The notes: a model not told the origin generated them from the sequence alone. DNA of 64,000 bases from an uncultured Ruminococcus sp. (GCA_946413815.1 CAMKMD010000002.1:62001-126000); one strand, 5' to 3'. Counted from the stretch's first letter, positions 1 through 9,271 are shown. A program made the numbers and translations.

Positions 1-1
1 C

Positions 2-79
2 AATTATTGCGATTGGTATCGTCTCAAATTTGGTCAGTCGTCACCATTCCGTAAAAACTTCCGGCTGATACTAATGTAA
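2..79 (+). other. Possible 3' end of an upstream gene
   Basis: Two forward frames are open from the window edge. One ends in TAA at 77-79. The other ends in TGA at 66-68 and encodes a hydrophobic tail followed by basic residues. Either could be the C-terminus of a gene lying upstream, because a hairpin terminator follows at once. The sequence is too short to choose a frame or name a product. Confidence 0.25.
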
Positions 80-118
80 AAAAGCGTCATCGTTCTCCAC
101 GGGCGATGACGCTTTTTT
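78..118 (+). terminator. Rho-independent terminator
   Basis: A 9-bp stem (GCGTCATCG paired with CGATGACGC, 84-92 and 104-112) is flanked by A and T runs, so it could work in both directions. It separates whatever lies left of the window from the SGNH esterase gene. Confidence 0.8.
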
Positions 119-173
119 ACACTTATGTTGGCTGATATGATAAAAAAAGTCATGAACTCGATATAATATTGTA

Positions 174-202
174 TAGACTTTCTGACAAAGCTGTGATATA
201 AT
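174..202 (+). promoter_or_regulatory. Probable sigma-A promoter of the double SGNH esterase
   Basis: The -10 is TATAAT (197-202) and the -35 is TAGACT (174-179), with a 17-bp spacer. The -35 matches the consensus at 4 of 6 positions. It is the only plausible promoter in the gap before the gene at 263. Confidence 0.6.
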
Positions 203-262
203 TAAATCAAAGATAAAAAGTACGTCCATATACGTATAAATTTTTTCACAGGAGGAATTAAC

Positions 263-3200
263 ATGAGATCAGGAAAGATCATCAGTGCTGTTACCTCCGC
301 TGCTCTCGCATTTTCAACCCTTGTATTCCCGTCTGCTCCCATGACTGCGGGCGCGGCTCAGGGGAACTGGAAATTCGATCTCGGCGGCAACGGCGTGGCA
401 GGGGGATTCACCGGCGTATCCGCTTCTGACGGCTATAATGCCTCACGCGGCTACGGCTTCGCCAACACCGGCGGAGTACAGAACGTAAACTCAAGCGGAC
501 AGGGTGCCAACAGCGATGCTGTAAAGTTCAACTCGACAGACGGCAGGAACACCTTCAACGTTGATCTTCCAAAGGGACTCTACCGCGTAAAGGTGACCAT
601 CGGCGACACCTTCCGTACCAGCATCAGGATGGAGGGTATGCTCCAGATGATAAACCTCACCGGCAACAACGCCGTTGAGACCATCGAGCTGCCTGTTACT
701 GACGGTCAGCTCAATATCCAGGCCGGCCCCGGAAAGGACAACACCAACTTCTCCATCAGCGCCATTGAGATCACACAGCTCAATGATACCGGCGTCACCA
801 ATCCCACGGTATGGATATGCGGCGACTCCACCGTTGCCAACTACTACAATACCGCTGATACCGCCCAGCACGGCTGGGGCCAGTTCTTCGGCAGCCAGAT
901 AGCAGATTCCGGCTACATCGTCCGCAATATGGCGGCGAGCGGCCAGTACGCAAAGGGCTTCGTGGATGCAGGTCAGTTCGATCCTATCGAGACCTACGGC
1001 AAGTCCGGCGACTACTACATAATCTCTATCGGCATCAATGATATCAATTATTCCAATAAGGACGAATACTACAATGTAGTCACCGATATGGTCAAGCGCT
1101 CCAAGGCAAAGGGTATGGAGGTAGTACTCGTCAAGCAGCAGGGCAGACGCGGAGACCTTCAGCGCACCTCAAGACTTCCCGGACGCTGGTTCGGCGACAA
1201 GCTGGATCAGATAGGTCAGGAGCAGAGCGTGCAGGTAGTCGATCTGTTCACGAAATGGCAGGATTTCGGCTTCTCCGTCGGATATGACGGCATGGAGAGC
1301 TACTACGCCGCAGACGACGACCTCCACCAGTCCAAGAAGGGCGCCCAGAAGCTTGCTGAGATGATGGCAGAGCTCGTAACTATCGGCACTCCCCGTGAGC
1401 CCGCCGAGATGGATACCTCTAAGGCTTACCGGTTCAAAAACGTTAACAGCGGTCTCTATATGAGCGTAAAGAACGGCGAGGCTGCTGCCGGTGCCAATAT
1501 CGAACAGAGCAGCGGCAGTATATCCGACGGCAGCGTATGGAGACTCAAGCACAAGGGCTATAACTACTACGAGATATGGACATACCTCGGCGGCGGTGAG
1601 ACCTACGTGGTGGATGTGGACGGAGGAAAGGCCGACAACGGCACCAACCTCGCCCTCTATACCAATAACAACAACGGCGCACAGTGGTTCCGCTTCTTCG
1701 AGAACGAGGGCGGCAGCTACACCATCGTATCACGCTGCTCCGGCGACAAGGGCGCGGTTGAGGTAACGAGCGCTCTCACTTCGGAAGGCGCAAACATCCA
1801 GCAGTGGGAGATAAACGGCCATGACTGCCAGAAATGGGTGCTCGAGGCTGTTGAATGGCCTGTACAGCAGGCTACGGAGCCTCCCACAGATGCTCCTGCA
1901 ACCGAGCCGCCCACACAGTACGTTCCCGCTGATGCAGGGAAGTACATGAAGGGCGATGTAAACTGCGACCAGAGGATAAATGTTGCTGACGCAGTTGCTA
2001 TTCTCCAGTATATCGCAAATCAGTCCAAATATCCCCTTGACGAATACGGCATCTGGAATGCAGATGTGGACGGTCAGGAAGGTATCACTGGCGGCGATGC
2101 TATCTTCATCCAGCGTATCGATGCAGGTCTGGAGACTCCTCCGCAGGTCGCTCCTCCCGTACAGGCGCAGACAGACCCCCCCGTTACCGAGCCGCCTGTA
2201 ACTGAACCGCCTGCACCTCAGTCTCTGCGCTATTTTGCAGTTGACCAGATCTGGGATCAGGGCATAAAGGAGGATACCAACACAGGCTTTACACGCTCTG
2301 ACGGATATATCAACCTTGATAACACAACCGGCAGCAGCATCACATTCAGCGTATCAGTTCCCTCAGCCGGAAACTACATGACACATATACGCTTCGCCAA
2401 CGGCAGCACCAGTGACCGCAAGATGAAGGTCACCGTAGGCGGAAATGACCTCGTATGGATGCAGTCATTCCCCGGCACAGGCGCATGGACAGACTGGACG
2501 GAATACGGCATCGTACTTCCCCTCAGGGCAGGCGACAACACCATCAAGTTTGAATCCGCAATGTCCGAGGGCGGCCCGAACCTCGATTACATCGAGCTTA
2601 TAGCCACAGACGAGCCTATCGCTGAGGTATATGACCCGAATCAGGGACAGCAGCAGTACACCAGCGACAAGCCCACTATATTCCTTGCAGGCGATTCCAC
2701 CTGTATGTACTACGATGCCCGCAAGAAGCAGCAGAACGGCACTGATGACATCCAGGGCTGGGGCGCATACCTCCAGAACTACTTCACAGACAATGTGAGC
2801 GTATCCAACCACGCTATGGCAGGAAGAAGCTCCAAGAAGTTCTATGACGAGGGCAGATGGCAGACCATAATCGACAACATCAAGCAGGGCGACTACGTTA
2901 TGATACAGTTCGCTATCAACGACGCAGGCGCTTCCAACGCTGACAGATATGCTCCGGTTTGCGGAAACGTAAATTCTCCTTCATCCGGCAGCTATGAGTG
3001 GTACATGACCGAGTTCATAAGGACAGCCAAGGAAAAGGGTGCAACTCCCATACTCGTTACCACCACTCTCCGATTCAAGGATTACTCCGGCGGAAAGTTC
3101 GTGGCCAGCTATACCAACTACTGCAACGCCTGCAAGAGCCTTGCACAGAAGCACAGCATCCCCTGCATCGACCTCAACACCATAATGGTGAATGAATACA

Positions 3201-3346
3201 ACACTGTAGGCTATAACACCGTAAGCACCTATCACGTTCCCGACGGAACACATTTCAGCGAAAAGGGTGCTGACATCGTTGCACGTCTTGTATCAAAGGC
3301 AGTAGCCGACCAGAACATTCCAGGGCTCTCAGCATTCGTAAAGTAA
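263..3346 (+). CDS. Cellulosomal double SGNH-hydrolase (CE12-like) with RICIN, dockerin and CBM35 modules
   Basis: A secreted 1027-residue enzyme, probably deacetylating pectin or hemicellulose. Order of modules: signal peptide (about 1-32); a beta-sandwich like the N-terminus of rhamnogalacturonan acetylesterases (35-175); SGNH domain 1 (GDSTV near 186, GINDIN, DLHQ); a ricin-type beta-trefoil (385-535); a Thr/Pro linker; a dockerin (about 563-625, two calcium-loop repeats); a second Pro linker; a CBM35-like module (654-785); SGNH domain 2 (GDST near 810, GRSS, AINDAG, DGTH). Both SGNH domains keep Ser, Asn and Asp/His catalytic motifs, with DLH instead of DGTH in domain 1. GGAGGA sits 6 nt before the ATG. 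CE12 is assigned from motifs; the substrate is inferred. A terminator follows. Confidence 0.85.
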   Translation: MRSGKIISAVTSAALAFSTLVFPSAPMTAGAAQGNWKFDLGGNGVAGGFTGVSASDGYNASRGYGFANTGGVQNVNSSGQGANSDAVKFNSTDGRNTFNVDLPKGLYRVKVTIGDTFRTSIRMEGMLQMINLTGNNAVETIELPVTDGQLNIQAGPGKDNTNFSISAIEITQLNDTGVTNPTVWICGDSTVANYYNTADTAQHGWGQFFGSQIADSGYIVRNMAASGQYAKGFVDAGQFDPIETYGKSGDYYIISIGINDINYSNKDEYYNVVTDMVKRSKAKGMEVVLVKQQGRRGDLQRTSRLPGRWFGDKLDQIGQEQSVQVVDLFTKWQDFGFSVGYDGMESYYAADDDLHQSKKGAQKLAEMMAELVTIGTPREPAEMDTSKAYRFKNVNSGLYMSVKNGEAAAGANIEQSSGSISDGSVWRLKHKGYNYYEIWTYLGGGETYVVDVDGGKADNGTNLALYTNNNNGAQWFRFFENEGGSYTIVSRCSGDKGAVEVTSALTSEGANIQQWEINGHDCQKWVLEAVEWPVQQATEPPTDAPATEPPTQYVPADAGKYMKGDVNCDQRINVADAVAILQYIANQSKYPLDEYGIWNADVDGQEGITGGDAIFIQRIDAGLETPPQVAPPVQAQTDPPVTEPPVTEPPAPQSLRYFAVDQIWDQGIKEDTNTGFTRSDGYINLDNTTGSSITFSVSVPSAGNYMTHIRFANGSTSDRKMKVTVGGNDLVWMQSFPGTGAWTDWTEYGIVLPLRAGDNTIKFESAMSEGGPNLDYIELIATDEPIAEVYDPNQGQQQYTSDKPTIFLAGDSTCMYYDARKKQQNGTDDIQGWGAYLQNYFTDNVSVSNHAMAGRSSKKFYDEGRWQTIIDNIKQGDYVMIQFAINDAGASNADRYAPVCGNVNSPSSGSYEWYMTEFIRTAKEKGATPILVTTTLRFKDYSGGKFVASYTNYCNACKSLAQKHSIPCIDLNTIMVNEYNTVGYNTVSTYHVPDGTHFSEKGADIVARLVSKAVADQNIPGLSAFVK

Positions 3347-3356
3347 ATACCATAAA

Positions 3357-3387
3357 TGAAGGCTCCCCGAAATGGGGAGCCTTTCCT
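3357..3387. terminator. Hairpin between convergent genes
   Basis: AGGCTCCCC pairs with GGGGAGCCT around a short loop. It sits between the SGNH esterase (rightward) and spoVM (leftward) and probably ends transcription from both sides. The T runs are modest. Confidence 0.65.
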
Positions 3388-3388
3388 G

Positions 3389-3472
3389 TTATTCCGTTTC
3401 CTTCTGTATGCCGAATATCATCCTGAGTATCCCTGAAAGGAATCTCGGGCTCCTGATGACTACTACCTTCAC
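3389..3472 (-). CDS. spoVM: Stage V sporulation protein SpoVM (27 residues)
   Basis: A tiny ORF with start GTG and an ideal GGAGGG ribosome-binding site 6 nt upstream. The product is MKVVVIRSPRFLSGILRMIF followed by GIQKETE. It matches the known SpoVM pattern, an amphipathic helix of about 26 residues with a proline at position 9 and an [R/K]FL[S/G]GI[L/V]R core, as in Bacillus MKFYTIKLPKFLGGIVR. In Bacillus SpoVM marks the curved forespore membrane and anchors the coat ATPase SpoIVA. The gene follows thiN, the same neighbourhood as in Bacillus. Length, motif, start signal and synteny all agree. Confidence 0.88.
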   Translation of the reverse strand: MKVVVIRSPRFLSGILRMIFGIQKETE

Positions 3473-3525
3473 GGCTATCCCTCCTTTGCTGAACAGTACA
3501 TTATATTCAGCCGGAAGGGTATTTG

Positions 3526-4158
3526 TTACCTGTCGGTCATAACTATCAGAACAAGGCCGGATGAGAGCCGCAGCTCTGCGGTCTCCGCTGTTATCTCGTT
3601 GCTCACGCCTATGGGGAAGCCTGCTGTCATGGTGTAGCCTTCGAGGGGGTACTTCACACCGCGCATATACTCTATCCCCGCTGTGTCTGTCAGGGCAAAT
3701 ACGGAGAAGTAGCCGCTCCTACGGGGATAGCTGACTGTCCCCTCCTCCGGACCCTGTATCATCAGCATCTCGCCGCCGCATATCTGCATACGGCAGCCCT
3801 GCTCACGGGCAAAGCGGAGTGTCTGTATATTCGCTATGGTGTGGTCTGTCCGGCCGCCGAGAGCACCGTAAAGGTCTATCTCACCGCAGCCCCGCTCTAT
3901 GGCGATACGTACCGCAAGCATGGTGTCTGTATCGTCCTTTTCCGGTACGCTGCGGTGTATCTCCGCCCCGCACTCCGGGAGCTCTCCGGTATAGGAATCG
4001 AAGTCACCGACTATGATATCGGGTACTATACCGAGGGCGGTGAGGTGTTCGAGGCCTCTGTCCGCTGCTATTACTATATCCCCGCGGCTGCGTATCTCCT
4101 CAGCGTTTATATCACAGCCAAGCTCTCCGGCTGCGAATATTACTGCCTTCCTGCTCAT
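3526..4158 (-). CDS. thiN: Thiamine pyrophosphokinase
   Basis: Transfers pyrophosphate from ATP to thiamine, making the cofactor thiamine diphosphate in the cytoplasm. The N-terminal half has the family signature: AADRGLEHL, then DIIVGDFDS with its Asp residues for metal and nucleotide, then EKDDTDTMLA and GALGGRTDHT. About 210 residues, the normal family length. I start at the ATG at 4158, which overlaps the rsgA stop as ATGA and has GGAG about 6 nt upstream; a GTG 12 nt earlier lies too close to a Shine-Dalgarno. It is the second-last gene of the long leftward operon, before spoVM. Confidence 0.92.
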   Translation of the reverse strand: MSRKAVIFAAGELGCDINAEEIRSRGDIVIAADRGLEHLTALGIVPDIIVGDFDSYTGELPECGAEIHRSVPEKDDTDTMLAVRIAIERGCGEIDLYGALGGRTDHTIANIQTLRFAREQGCRMQICGGEMLMIQGPEEGTVSYPRRSGYFSVFALTDTAGIEYMRGVKYPLEGYTMTAGFPIGVSNEITAETAELRLSSGLVLIVMTDR

Positions 4159-5033
4159 TTCAGCTCCCACTCCTTCAGCTGCTTTGCCTCCTCATACATG
4201 GCCACATAGCTTTCGTGACGGGTACGGGGTATAAGGCCTTTCTCCACCGCTTCAACTATGGTGCAGCCCTTCTCGCAGAGGTGGGCACAGTCGCGGAAGC
4301 GGCAGCCGCCTATATAGGGGGCGAACTCCCGGAAGCAGTCCGCAAGCTCCTCCTTGCGTATGATATCGTACCTGTTGGTATCAAAGGTGGAAAAGCCCGG
4401 GGTATCGGCTATGTAGCCGCCGCCCTCAAGACGGAAGAGCTCCGCATGGCGGGTGGTATGCCTTCCTCTGCCGAGCTTCCGGCTTATCTCTCCGGTGGCC
4501 AGCTTCAGCTCCGGATAGGCCGCGTTGAGAAGGGTGGATTTGCCTGCGCCGGAATTGCCGGTGAATGCACTCACCTTTCCTTTCAGCAGTTCACGCACCG
4601 CCTCAACAGTCTCAGTGCGGCTGTAGTCCACCTCAACCACCTTTATTCCTATGCCGGAATAGGTCTCACGCAGGAAGGTGCTGTCTGCAAGGTCGGTCTT
4701 GGTGATGGCAACAACAGGCTCTATCCCCTTGTACTCCGCCACTGCTATGAACTTGTCGAGCAGCAGGAGATTGGGCGCAGGGTCTGTCACTGAGGTTATG
4801 AATATAAGCCGGTCAAGATTGGCAAGAGGCGGACGGATTATATGATTCTTCCGGTCGGCAACGGCGGTTATAACTCCGTCTCCGAACTCCACTCTGTCTC
4901 CTGCACAGGGCGATATGCCTTTATTGCGGAATACTCCTCTCGCCCTGCACTCATATATGCCGTCAGGGGACTCTACTGTGTAGAGTCCCCCTAAGCATTT
5001 CGTTATTATTCCGCTGTATACGGAGCTTACCAT
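4155..5033 (-). CDS. rsgA: Ribosome small subunit-dependent GTPase RsgA
   Basis: Circularly permuted GTPase acting in late 30S subunit maturation. An N-terminal OB-fold (CRARGVFR) is followed by the permuted G-motifs: TKTD (G4), GNSGAGKSTLLN (P-loop), DTPGF (G3). A C-terminal zinc site follows, C-RFRDC-H-x-C (GGCRFRDCAHLCEKGC). About 292 residues from the ATG at 5033, chosen because family members begin just before the GxIxKxxGGxY motif. The start overlaps the prkC stop by 7 bp, so translational coupling is likely. The Shine-Dalgarno is weak. Confidence 0.93.
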   Translation of the reverse strand: MVSSVYSGIITKCLGGLYTVESPDGIYECRARGVFRNKGISPCAGDRVEFGDGVITAVADRKNHIIRPPLANLDRLIFITSVTDPAPNLLLLDKFIAVAEYKGIEPVVAITKTDLADSTFLRETYSGIGIKVVEVDYSRTETVEAVRELLKGKVSAFTGNSGAGKSTLLNAAYPELKLATGEISRKLGRGRHTTRHAELFRLEGGGYIADTPGFSTFDTNRYDIIRKEELADCFREFAPYIGGCRFRDCAHLCEKGCTIVEAVEKGLIPRTRHESYVAMYEEAKQLKEWELK

Positions 5034-7441
5034 GACTGGCCGTCGTTGAACTGCCATACGCCGTCTACCCACTGGCCGTTCACGCCGTTCTCGTACCACT
5101 GCCATGAACCGTCATTCATCCACTGGCCGTTCTGACCCGGGTTGTACCACTCCCATGCACCGTTGTGCTGGTTGCCGTTAGAGCCGGGAACATAATCTGT
5201 CCATACGCCGTTGCGGAAGTCACCGTTCACGCCGGGCTGCTGTGCCGGAGGATCAGTTACCTGTTCCTGAGGCTGCTCGGGCTGATCCTGAGGTGCCTCT
5301 GTAGCCTCTGTAGGTGCCTCGCCGAAGCCGCCTACTGCGTTGAATGCGTTCCATATATCTTCAGATGATGCTGTATAGGATGATGTTGCAAAGTTGAATA
5401 CATAGGTTCCGAGTACTGTTCTCATCTGGTTATTGAGGTTTGTAAGAGATACAGTTACATCAACGTGCTCGCCTGAACCCTTGATAGGAACATCTGTAGA
5501 ACTCATCTCAGGGCAGAGAATAGTTGTTGAGCTGGTTGTAGTCATCTTGCCTTCTGCATCCTTGAGCATGAAGTCAAGAACGAAACGTCCCTTGGCATCA
5601 CCGGGGAATCTTGCGGTGTAGGTGATCTCGCCGTCAGGATTCTTACCGTTGCTGACAGAGAAGAGGATCTCTGTGCCTGCGTCTACCTTATCGCCCTTGT
5701 TCAGGCTCTGCTTTACTACCTTGCCCTCGGGCTCGTAGGAAGCAACTGACTCTGTCTTGGGCTTGAGATTTCTGTACTCAGCAAGGGTAACTGCATCCTC
5801 AGCTGTAAGGCCTACATAGTCCTCAACGCTTACCTGTCCGGCATCTACGCCCATACTGACATAGAGTATGACAGTCAGACCTTTATGGACCTCCTGTCCG
5901 CCCTCAGGGTCTGTCTTGATGACATCGCCCTTCTTTACATCTGCGCTGGAGGAGTTCTTGATCTCGACCTCGAGGCCTCTTGCACGCACCTGATCCTTGG
6001 CGATCTCTGCGTTCATACCGGCAACTCTCGGAACTTCAACAGTCTCCATTCCCTTGCTGATCTTTACTTTTAAAACATCGCCTTTACGGAATTCCGTCTC
6101 GGGGGGGATATCCTGCCAGAAGATCTTTCCTGCGTCAAGCTCGTTCCACTCGGAGCCTGCTTCCTGAAAGTTGATGCTGTTGCTGTACTGGTTCTTTGCA
6201 TCGTTGTAGTCCATGCCGTAGAAGTCGGGCATTGTGAAGTCGTTCTTCTGGCTGCTCTCCTTCAGGAGGCTGCTGAGCATGGTAACGATGAATATAACTG
6301 CTACAAGAATAACTACTACCACGATAGCGGTGAGCACCGGTACTACCAGTGAAGGACGATCGTCCTCGTCATCATCATCATCGTCATCATCGTCGTAGTA
6401 ATCATTGCCTGCTCTTACGCCTGCATACTGCGGCTGGGGCTGCATCTGCTGATAGCCCTGAGGCTGACCGGCATACTGCTGTACAGCTGCGTACTGCTGG
6501 GGCTGCTGTCCCTGTGCAAGTGCCTGAGCGGCATTGATATCTGCCTGTGTATTGAAGAAGCGGGTGCTCTCAGCATTATCGTCCTCTTCCTGATAATAAC
6601 CGAACTTCATGGAAGGATCAGCCTTGAACTTTTCAAGGTCTGCGATCATCTCATCGGCATTCTGGTATCTGTCGGAAGGATCCTTCTCCATTGCCCTGAG
6701 TACGATCTCCTCAAGGCCGTCCGGGATGTCAGGGTTGACAGCTCTCGGTCTTTCGGGGATATCGCGGGTGTGCATGAGTGCTATAGCTACAGGACTGTCG
6801 CTGTCGAAGGGCTTCTTGCCTGTGAGCATCTCGTACATCATTACACCTACTGAGTAGATATCGCTCTTGGCGTCTGTTGTGGCGCCGCTTGCCTGCTCGG
6901 GGCTGATGTAGTGAACACTGCCGATAGCCTGATCTGTGGCTGTCTTGCCCTCGTCACGGGCGAACTTGGCAATACCGAAATCCATGACCTTTACAGTACC
7001 GTCATTGAATACCATGATGTTCTGGGGCTTTATGTCGCGGTGAACAACGCCCTTGTCATGTGCGTGCTGGAGTGCGCGGAGTATCTGTACCACGAAGTGG
7101 ATGGTATCCTTCCAGGAGACCTTGTCCTCCTTTGTGATGTACTCCTTGAGAGTCTCTCCGTCGATGTACTCCATGATGATGTACTGAATGGAGTCAGTGA
7201 ATCCTACATCGTAGATCTTTACGATGTTGGGGTGGTTGAGCACGGCGATAGCCTTGGACTCGTTTCTGAAACGGCGCAGGAACTCCTCGTTCTCGGAATA
7301 CTCATTCTTGAGTATCTTGACTGCTACCGCCTTGTTCTCAACGACATCCATGCCCTTATAGACATCGGCCATACCGCCGCTGCCTATAAGCTCGGTGATC
7401 TCATACCGGCCGTCGAGCTTCTTGCCAATAATCTTGTCCAT
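5027..7441 (-). CDS. prkC: PASTA-domain Ser/Thr protein kinase PrkC
   Basis: Membrane kinase that senses muropeptides or lipid II and phosphorylates cell-wall and translation proteins. The kinase domain (about 10-270) has GSGGMADVYKG, catalytic Lys in VAVK, HRDIKPQN (Asp near 136) and DFG. A Gln-rich stretch and a run of acidic residues precede one membrane helix (about 366-394). Three extracellular PASTA repeats follow (about 400-600). Then come a beta-rich domain, a Pro/Gln/Glu linker and a Trp-rich tail (about 745-804) with repeated NG-W units, which is not part of the usual PrkC plan and may bind the wall. It follows its phosphatase gene by 21 bp. Confidence 0.94.
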   Translation of the reverse strand: MDKIIGKKLDGRYEITELIGSGGMADVYKGMDVVENKAVAVKILKNEYSENEEFLRRFRNESKAIAVLNHPNIVKIYDVGFTDSIQYIIMEYIDGETLKEYITKEDKVSWKDTIHFVVQILRALQHAHDKGVVHRDIKPQNIMVFNDGTVKVMDFGIAKFARDEGKTATDQAIGSVHYISPEQASGATTDAKSDIYSVGVMMYEMLTGKKPFDSDSPVAIALMHTRDIPERPRAVNPDIPDGLEEIVLRAMEKDPSDRYQNADEMIADLEKFKADPSMKFGYYQEEDDNAESTRFFNTQADINAAQALAQGQQPQQYAAVQQYAGQPQGYQQMQPQPQYAGVRAGNDYYDDDDDDDDDEDDRPSLVVPVLTAIVVVVILVAVIFIVTMLSSLLKESSQKNDFTMPDFYGMDYNDAKNQYSNSINFQEAGSEWNELDAGKIFWQDIPPETEFRKGDVLKVKISKGMETVEVPRVAGMNAEIAKDQVRARGLEVEIKNSSSADVKKGDVIKTDPEGGQEVHKGLTVILYVSMGVDAGQVSVEDYVGLTAEDAVTLAEYRNLKPKTESVASYEPEGKVVKQSLNKGDKVDAGTEILFSVSNGKNPDGEITYTARFPGDAKGRFVLDFMLKDAEGKMTTTSSTTILCPEMSSTDVPIKGSGEHVDVTVSLTNLNNQMRTVLGTYVFNFATSSYTASSEDIWNAFNAVGGFGEAPTEATEAPQDQPEQPQEQVTDPPAQQPGVNGDFRNGVWTDYVPGSNGNQHNGAWEWYNPGQNGQWMNDGSWQWYENGVNGQWVDGVWQFNDGQSW

Positions 7442-7462
7442 TGTTTTCCTTCCTTCCTGAAT

Positions 7463-8188
7463 TTATTCGGATAATACCGCAACTGTTACATTGTCACGGC
7501 CGCCCTTTGAAAGAGCGAGATTAATCAGCTCACTTGCGACATCATCGAAATCGGTATCGGCGATGACGCTGTATATTTCATCGTCGCTGCAGTAGCCGGA
7601 CAATCCGTCCGAGCAAAGCAGCAGACTGATATTGTCTTCATATTCGAGAATGAAGGTATCAGCTGCAACAGTCTTGTCTACTCCCACAGCTCTTATGAGC
7701 ACGTGTTTCTGAGGATGGTTGTGATATTCCTCCTCGGTGATCTTGCCCTGCTCGAACAGCAGGGATGCTACGTTATGATCGTTGGTTATCTGGTGAAGGC
7801 CTGCCTCTGTTATAAGGTATGCACGGCTGTCGCCCACATTCACGATGAACGCCCTGTCGGACGTCACGAATGCCGCAACGCAGGTAGTGCCCATACCGAA
7901 ATTGTTGAAATCGAGCCTTGCCTTGGTATAGATAACTGTATTCGCCGCCGAAACCGAGGAAAGAAGGAGCTTCTGTACTGCTTCCTCGCTCAGTCCCTCG
8001 CTGTAGCCCTCTGCGAAGTGGTGGAAGAATTCCTCGACAGCAAGACTGCTTGCCTCCCTACCGGAGACCTCGCCGCCCATTCCGTCACAGACGACCGCAA
8101 GGATATTATGCCCGAAATATTCACACCGGACAGCATCCTGATTCTCGTCACGTCTCAGACCAATATTCGTATCGTATCTGAATCTCAA
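7463..8188 (-). CDS. prpC: PP2C-type Ser/Thr protein phosphatase PrpC
   Basis: Mn-dependent phosphatase that reverses PrkC phosphorylation in the cytoplasm. Family motifs run in order: RRDENQDAV (metal-binding Asp), VCDGMGG, VGDSRAYL, TNDHNVA, LLLCSDGLSGY, GGRDNVTVAVL. 241 residues, the normal length. The likely start is TTG at 8188, overlapping the rlmN TGA by 4 bp, with GGTGG 6 nt upstream; no ATG is available near the conserved N-terminus. Kinase and phosphatase are adjacent, as in many Firmicutes. Confidence 0.92.
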   Translation of the reverse strand: MRFRYDTNIGLRRDENQDAVRCEYFGHNILAVVCDGMGGEVSGREASSLAVEEFFHHFAEGYSEGLSEEAVQKLLLSSVSAANTVIYTKARLDFNNFGMGTTCVAAFVTSDRAFIVNVGDSRAYLITEAGLHQITNDHNVASLLFEQGKITEEEYHNHPQKHVLIRAVGVDKTVAADTFILEYEDNISLLLCSDGLSGYCSDDEIYSVIADTDFDDVASELINLALSKGGRDNVTVAVLSE

Positions 8189-9240
8189 TCCTTCCCACCT
8201 CCGATCGTATCATTCTTAGCTGCGTCACGCCTCAGCTGGCCGCACGCCGCTTCTATATCGCTGCCGAGAGTCCTTCTCACGGTAGCGTTTATCCCACGCT
8301 TCCCGAGCATAGCCGCAAAGGCCGCTGCACCGTTCCTCGTGGTGCGGAAATCTCTTTCCTTAACCTTGTTGACGGGTATAAGGTTCACATGGCAGTTGAT
8401 ACCTCTGAGGAGGTCTGCAAGCTTCCCGGCGTCTTCAGGCGATGAGTTAACGCCGTCGATAACGGCATACTCAAAGGTGATGCGCCTTCCCGTCTTACTT
8501 ATATAATAACGGCAGGCCTCTATCAGTCTGTCTATATTATATGTCCTGTTGACCGGCATTATTTCACTCCGGCGCTCGTTGTCCGGACTGTGCAGGGAAA
8601 TGCAGAGCGTGAGCTGGAGCTCCATGTCTGCAAGTTCGTATATCCTCGGAACAAGTCCGCAGGTAGAGAGCGAAACGTGTCTCAGGCTCAGGTTGTTGCC
8701 CTCCTTATGGGAGAGAAGTTCAAGGAACCGCATGACGTTGTCAAAGTTGTCAAGCGGCTCACCTATGCCCATCAGCACTATACCGGCAGCTCTTTCGCCG
8801 GCATCCGCTTCTGTCTGGTATATCTGCATCAGCATCTCCGACGGCGTGAGATCCCTCACATAGCCGGCAATTGCGGAGGCACAGAACCTGCACCCCATCT
8901 TGCAGCCGACCTGGGTGGAGATACATATACTTCTTCCGTAGCTGTACTCCATAAGGACAGTCTCGACATAGTTCCCGTCAGAAAGCCTATAAAGATATTT
9001 TACCGTATTATCTATATTAGATTCAAGCCTTTTCTGCACAAATAGTCCATTTATACAAAAATTTTCTTTCAGAACCGACCGCAATTGGACAGATATGTCA
9101 GTCATTTTGTCGAAATCAAAGACACGCTTGATATGCAGCCACTGAAAGATCTGTTTTGCCCGGAATTTTTTCTCCCCGAGTGCCGTCAGGGCCTCCTGGA
9201 GCTCCTCAAGACTCAGGCTGAGGATATCGGTCTTATCCAT
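8185..9240 (-). CDS. rlmN: 23S rRNA (adenine2503-C2)-methyltransferase RlmN
   Basis: Radical-SAM enzyme that methylates A2503 of 23S rRNA and A37 of some tRNAs. The 4Fe-4S motif CKMGCRFCAS (CxxxCxxC) is clear, followed by GIGEPL(D)N and the LSTCG segment; a conserved Cys lies near the C-terminus (AACGQLR). 351 residues matches the family. AGGTGA precedes the ATG. It sits 31 bp after rsmB and overlaps prpC, in an operon rich in ribosome and translation genes. Confidence 0.94.
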   Translation of the reverse strand: MDKTDILSLSLEELQEALTALGEKKFRAKQIFQWLHIKRVFDFDKMTDISVQLRSVLKENFCINGLFVQKRLESNIDNTVKYLYRLSDGNYVETVLMEYSYGRSICISTQVGCKMGCRFCASAIAGYVRDLTPSEMLMQIYQTEADAGERAAGIVLMGIGEPLDNFDNVMRFLELLSHKEGNNLSLRHVSLSTCGLVPRIYELADMELQLTLCISLHSPDNERRSEIMPVNRTYNIDRLIEACRYYISKTGRRITFEYAVIDGVNSSPEDAGKLADLLRGINCHVNLIPVNKVKERDFRTTRNGAAAFAAMLGKRGINATVRRTLGSDIEAACGQLRRDAAKNDTIGGGKD

Positions 9241-9271
9241 CTGTTCACCTGCCTGATGATATGTTTTCGGA

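Noticed and set aside
6361..6400. Trinucleotide repeat (GAT/ATC) as a microsatellite
   Set aside because: It encodes the run of Asp before the PrkC membrane helix and is explained by the protein sequence.
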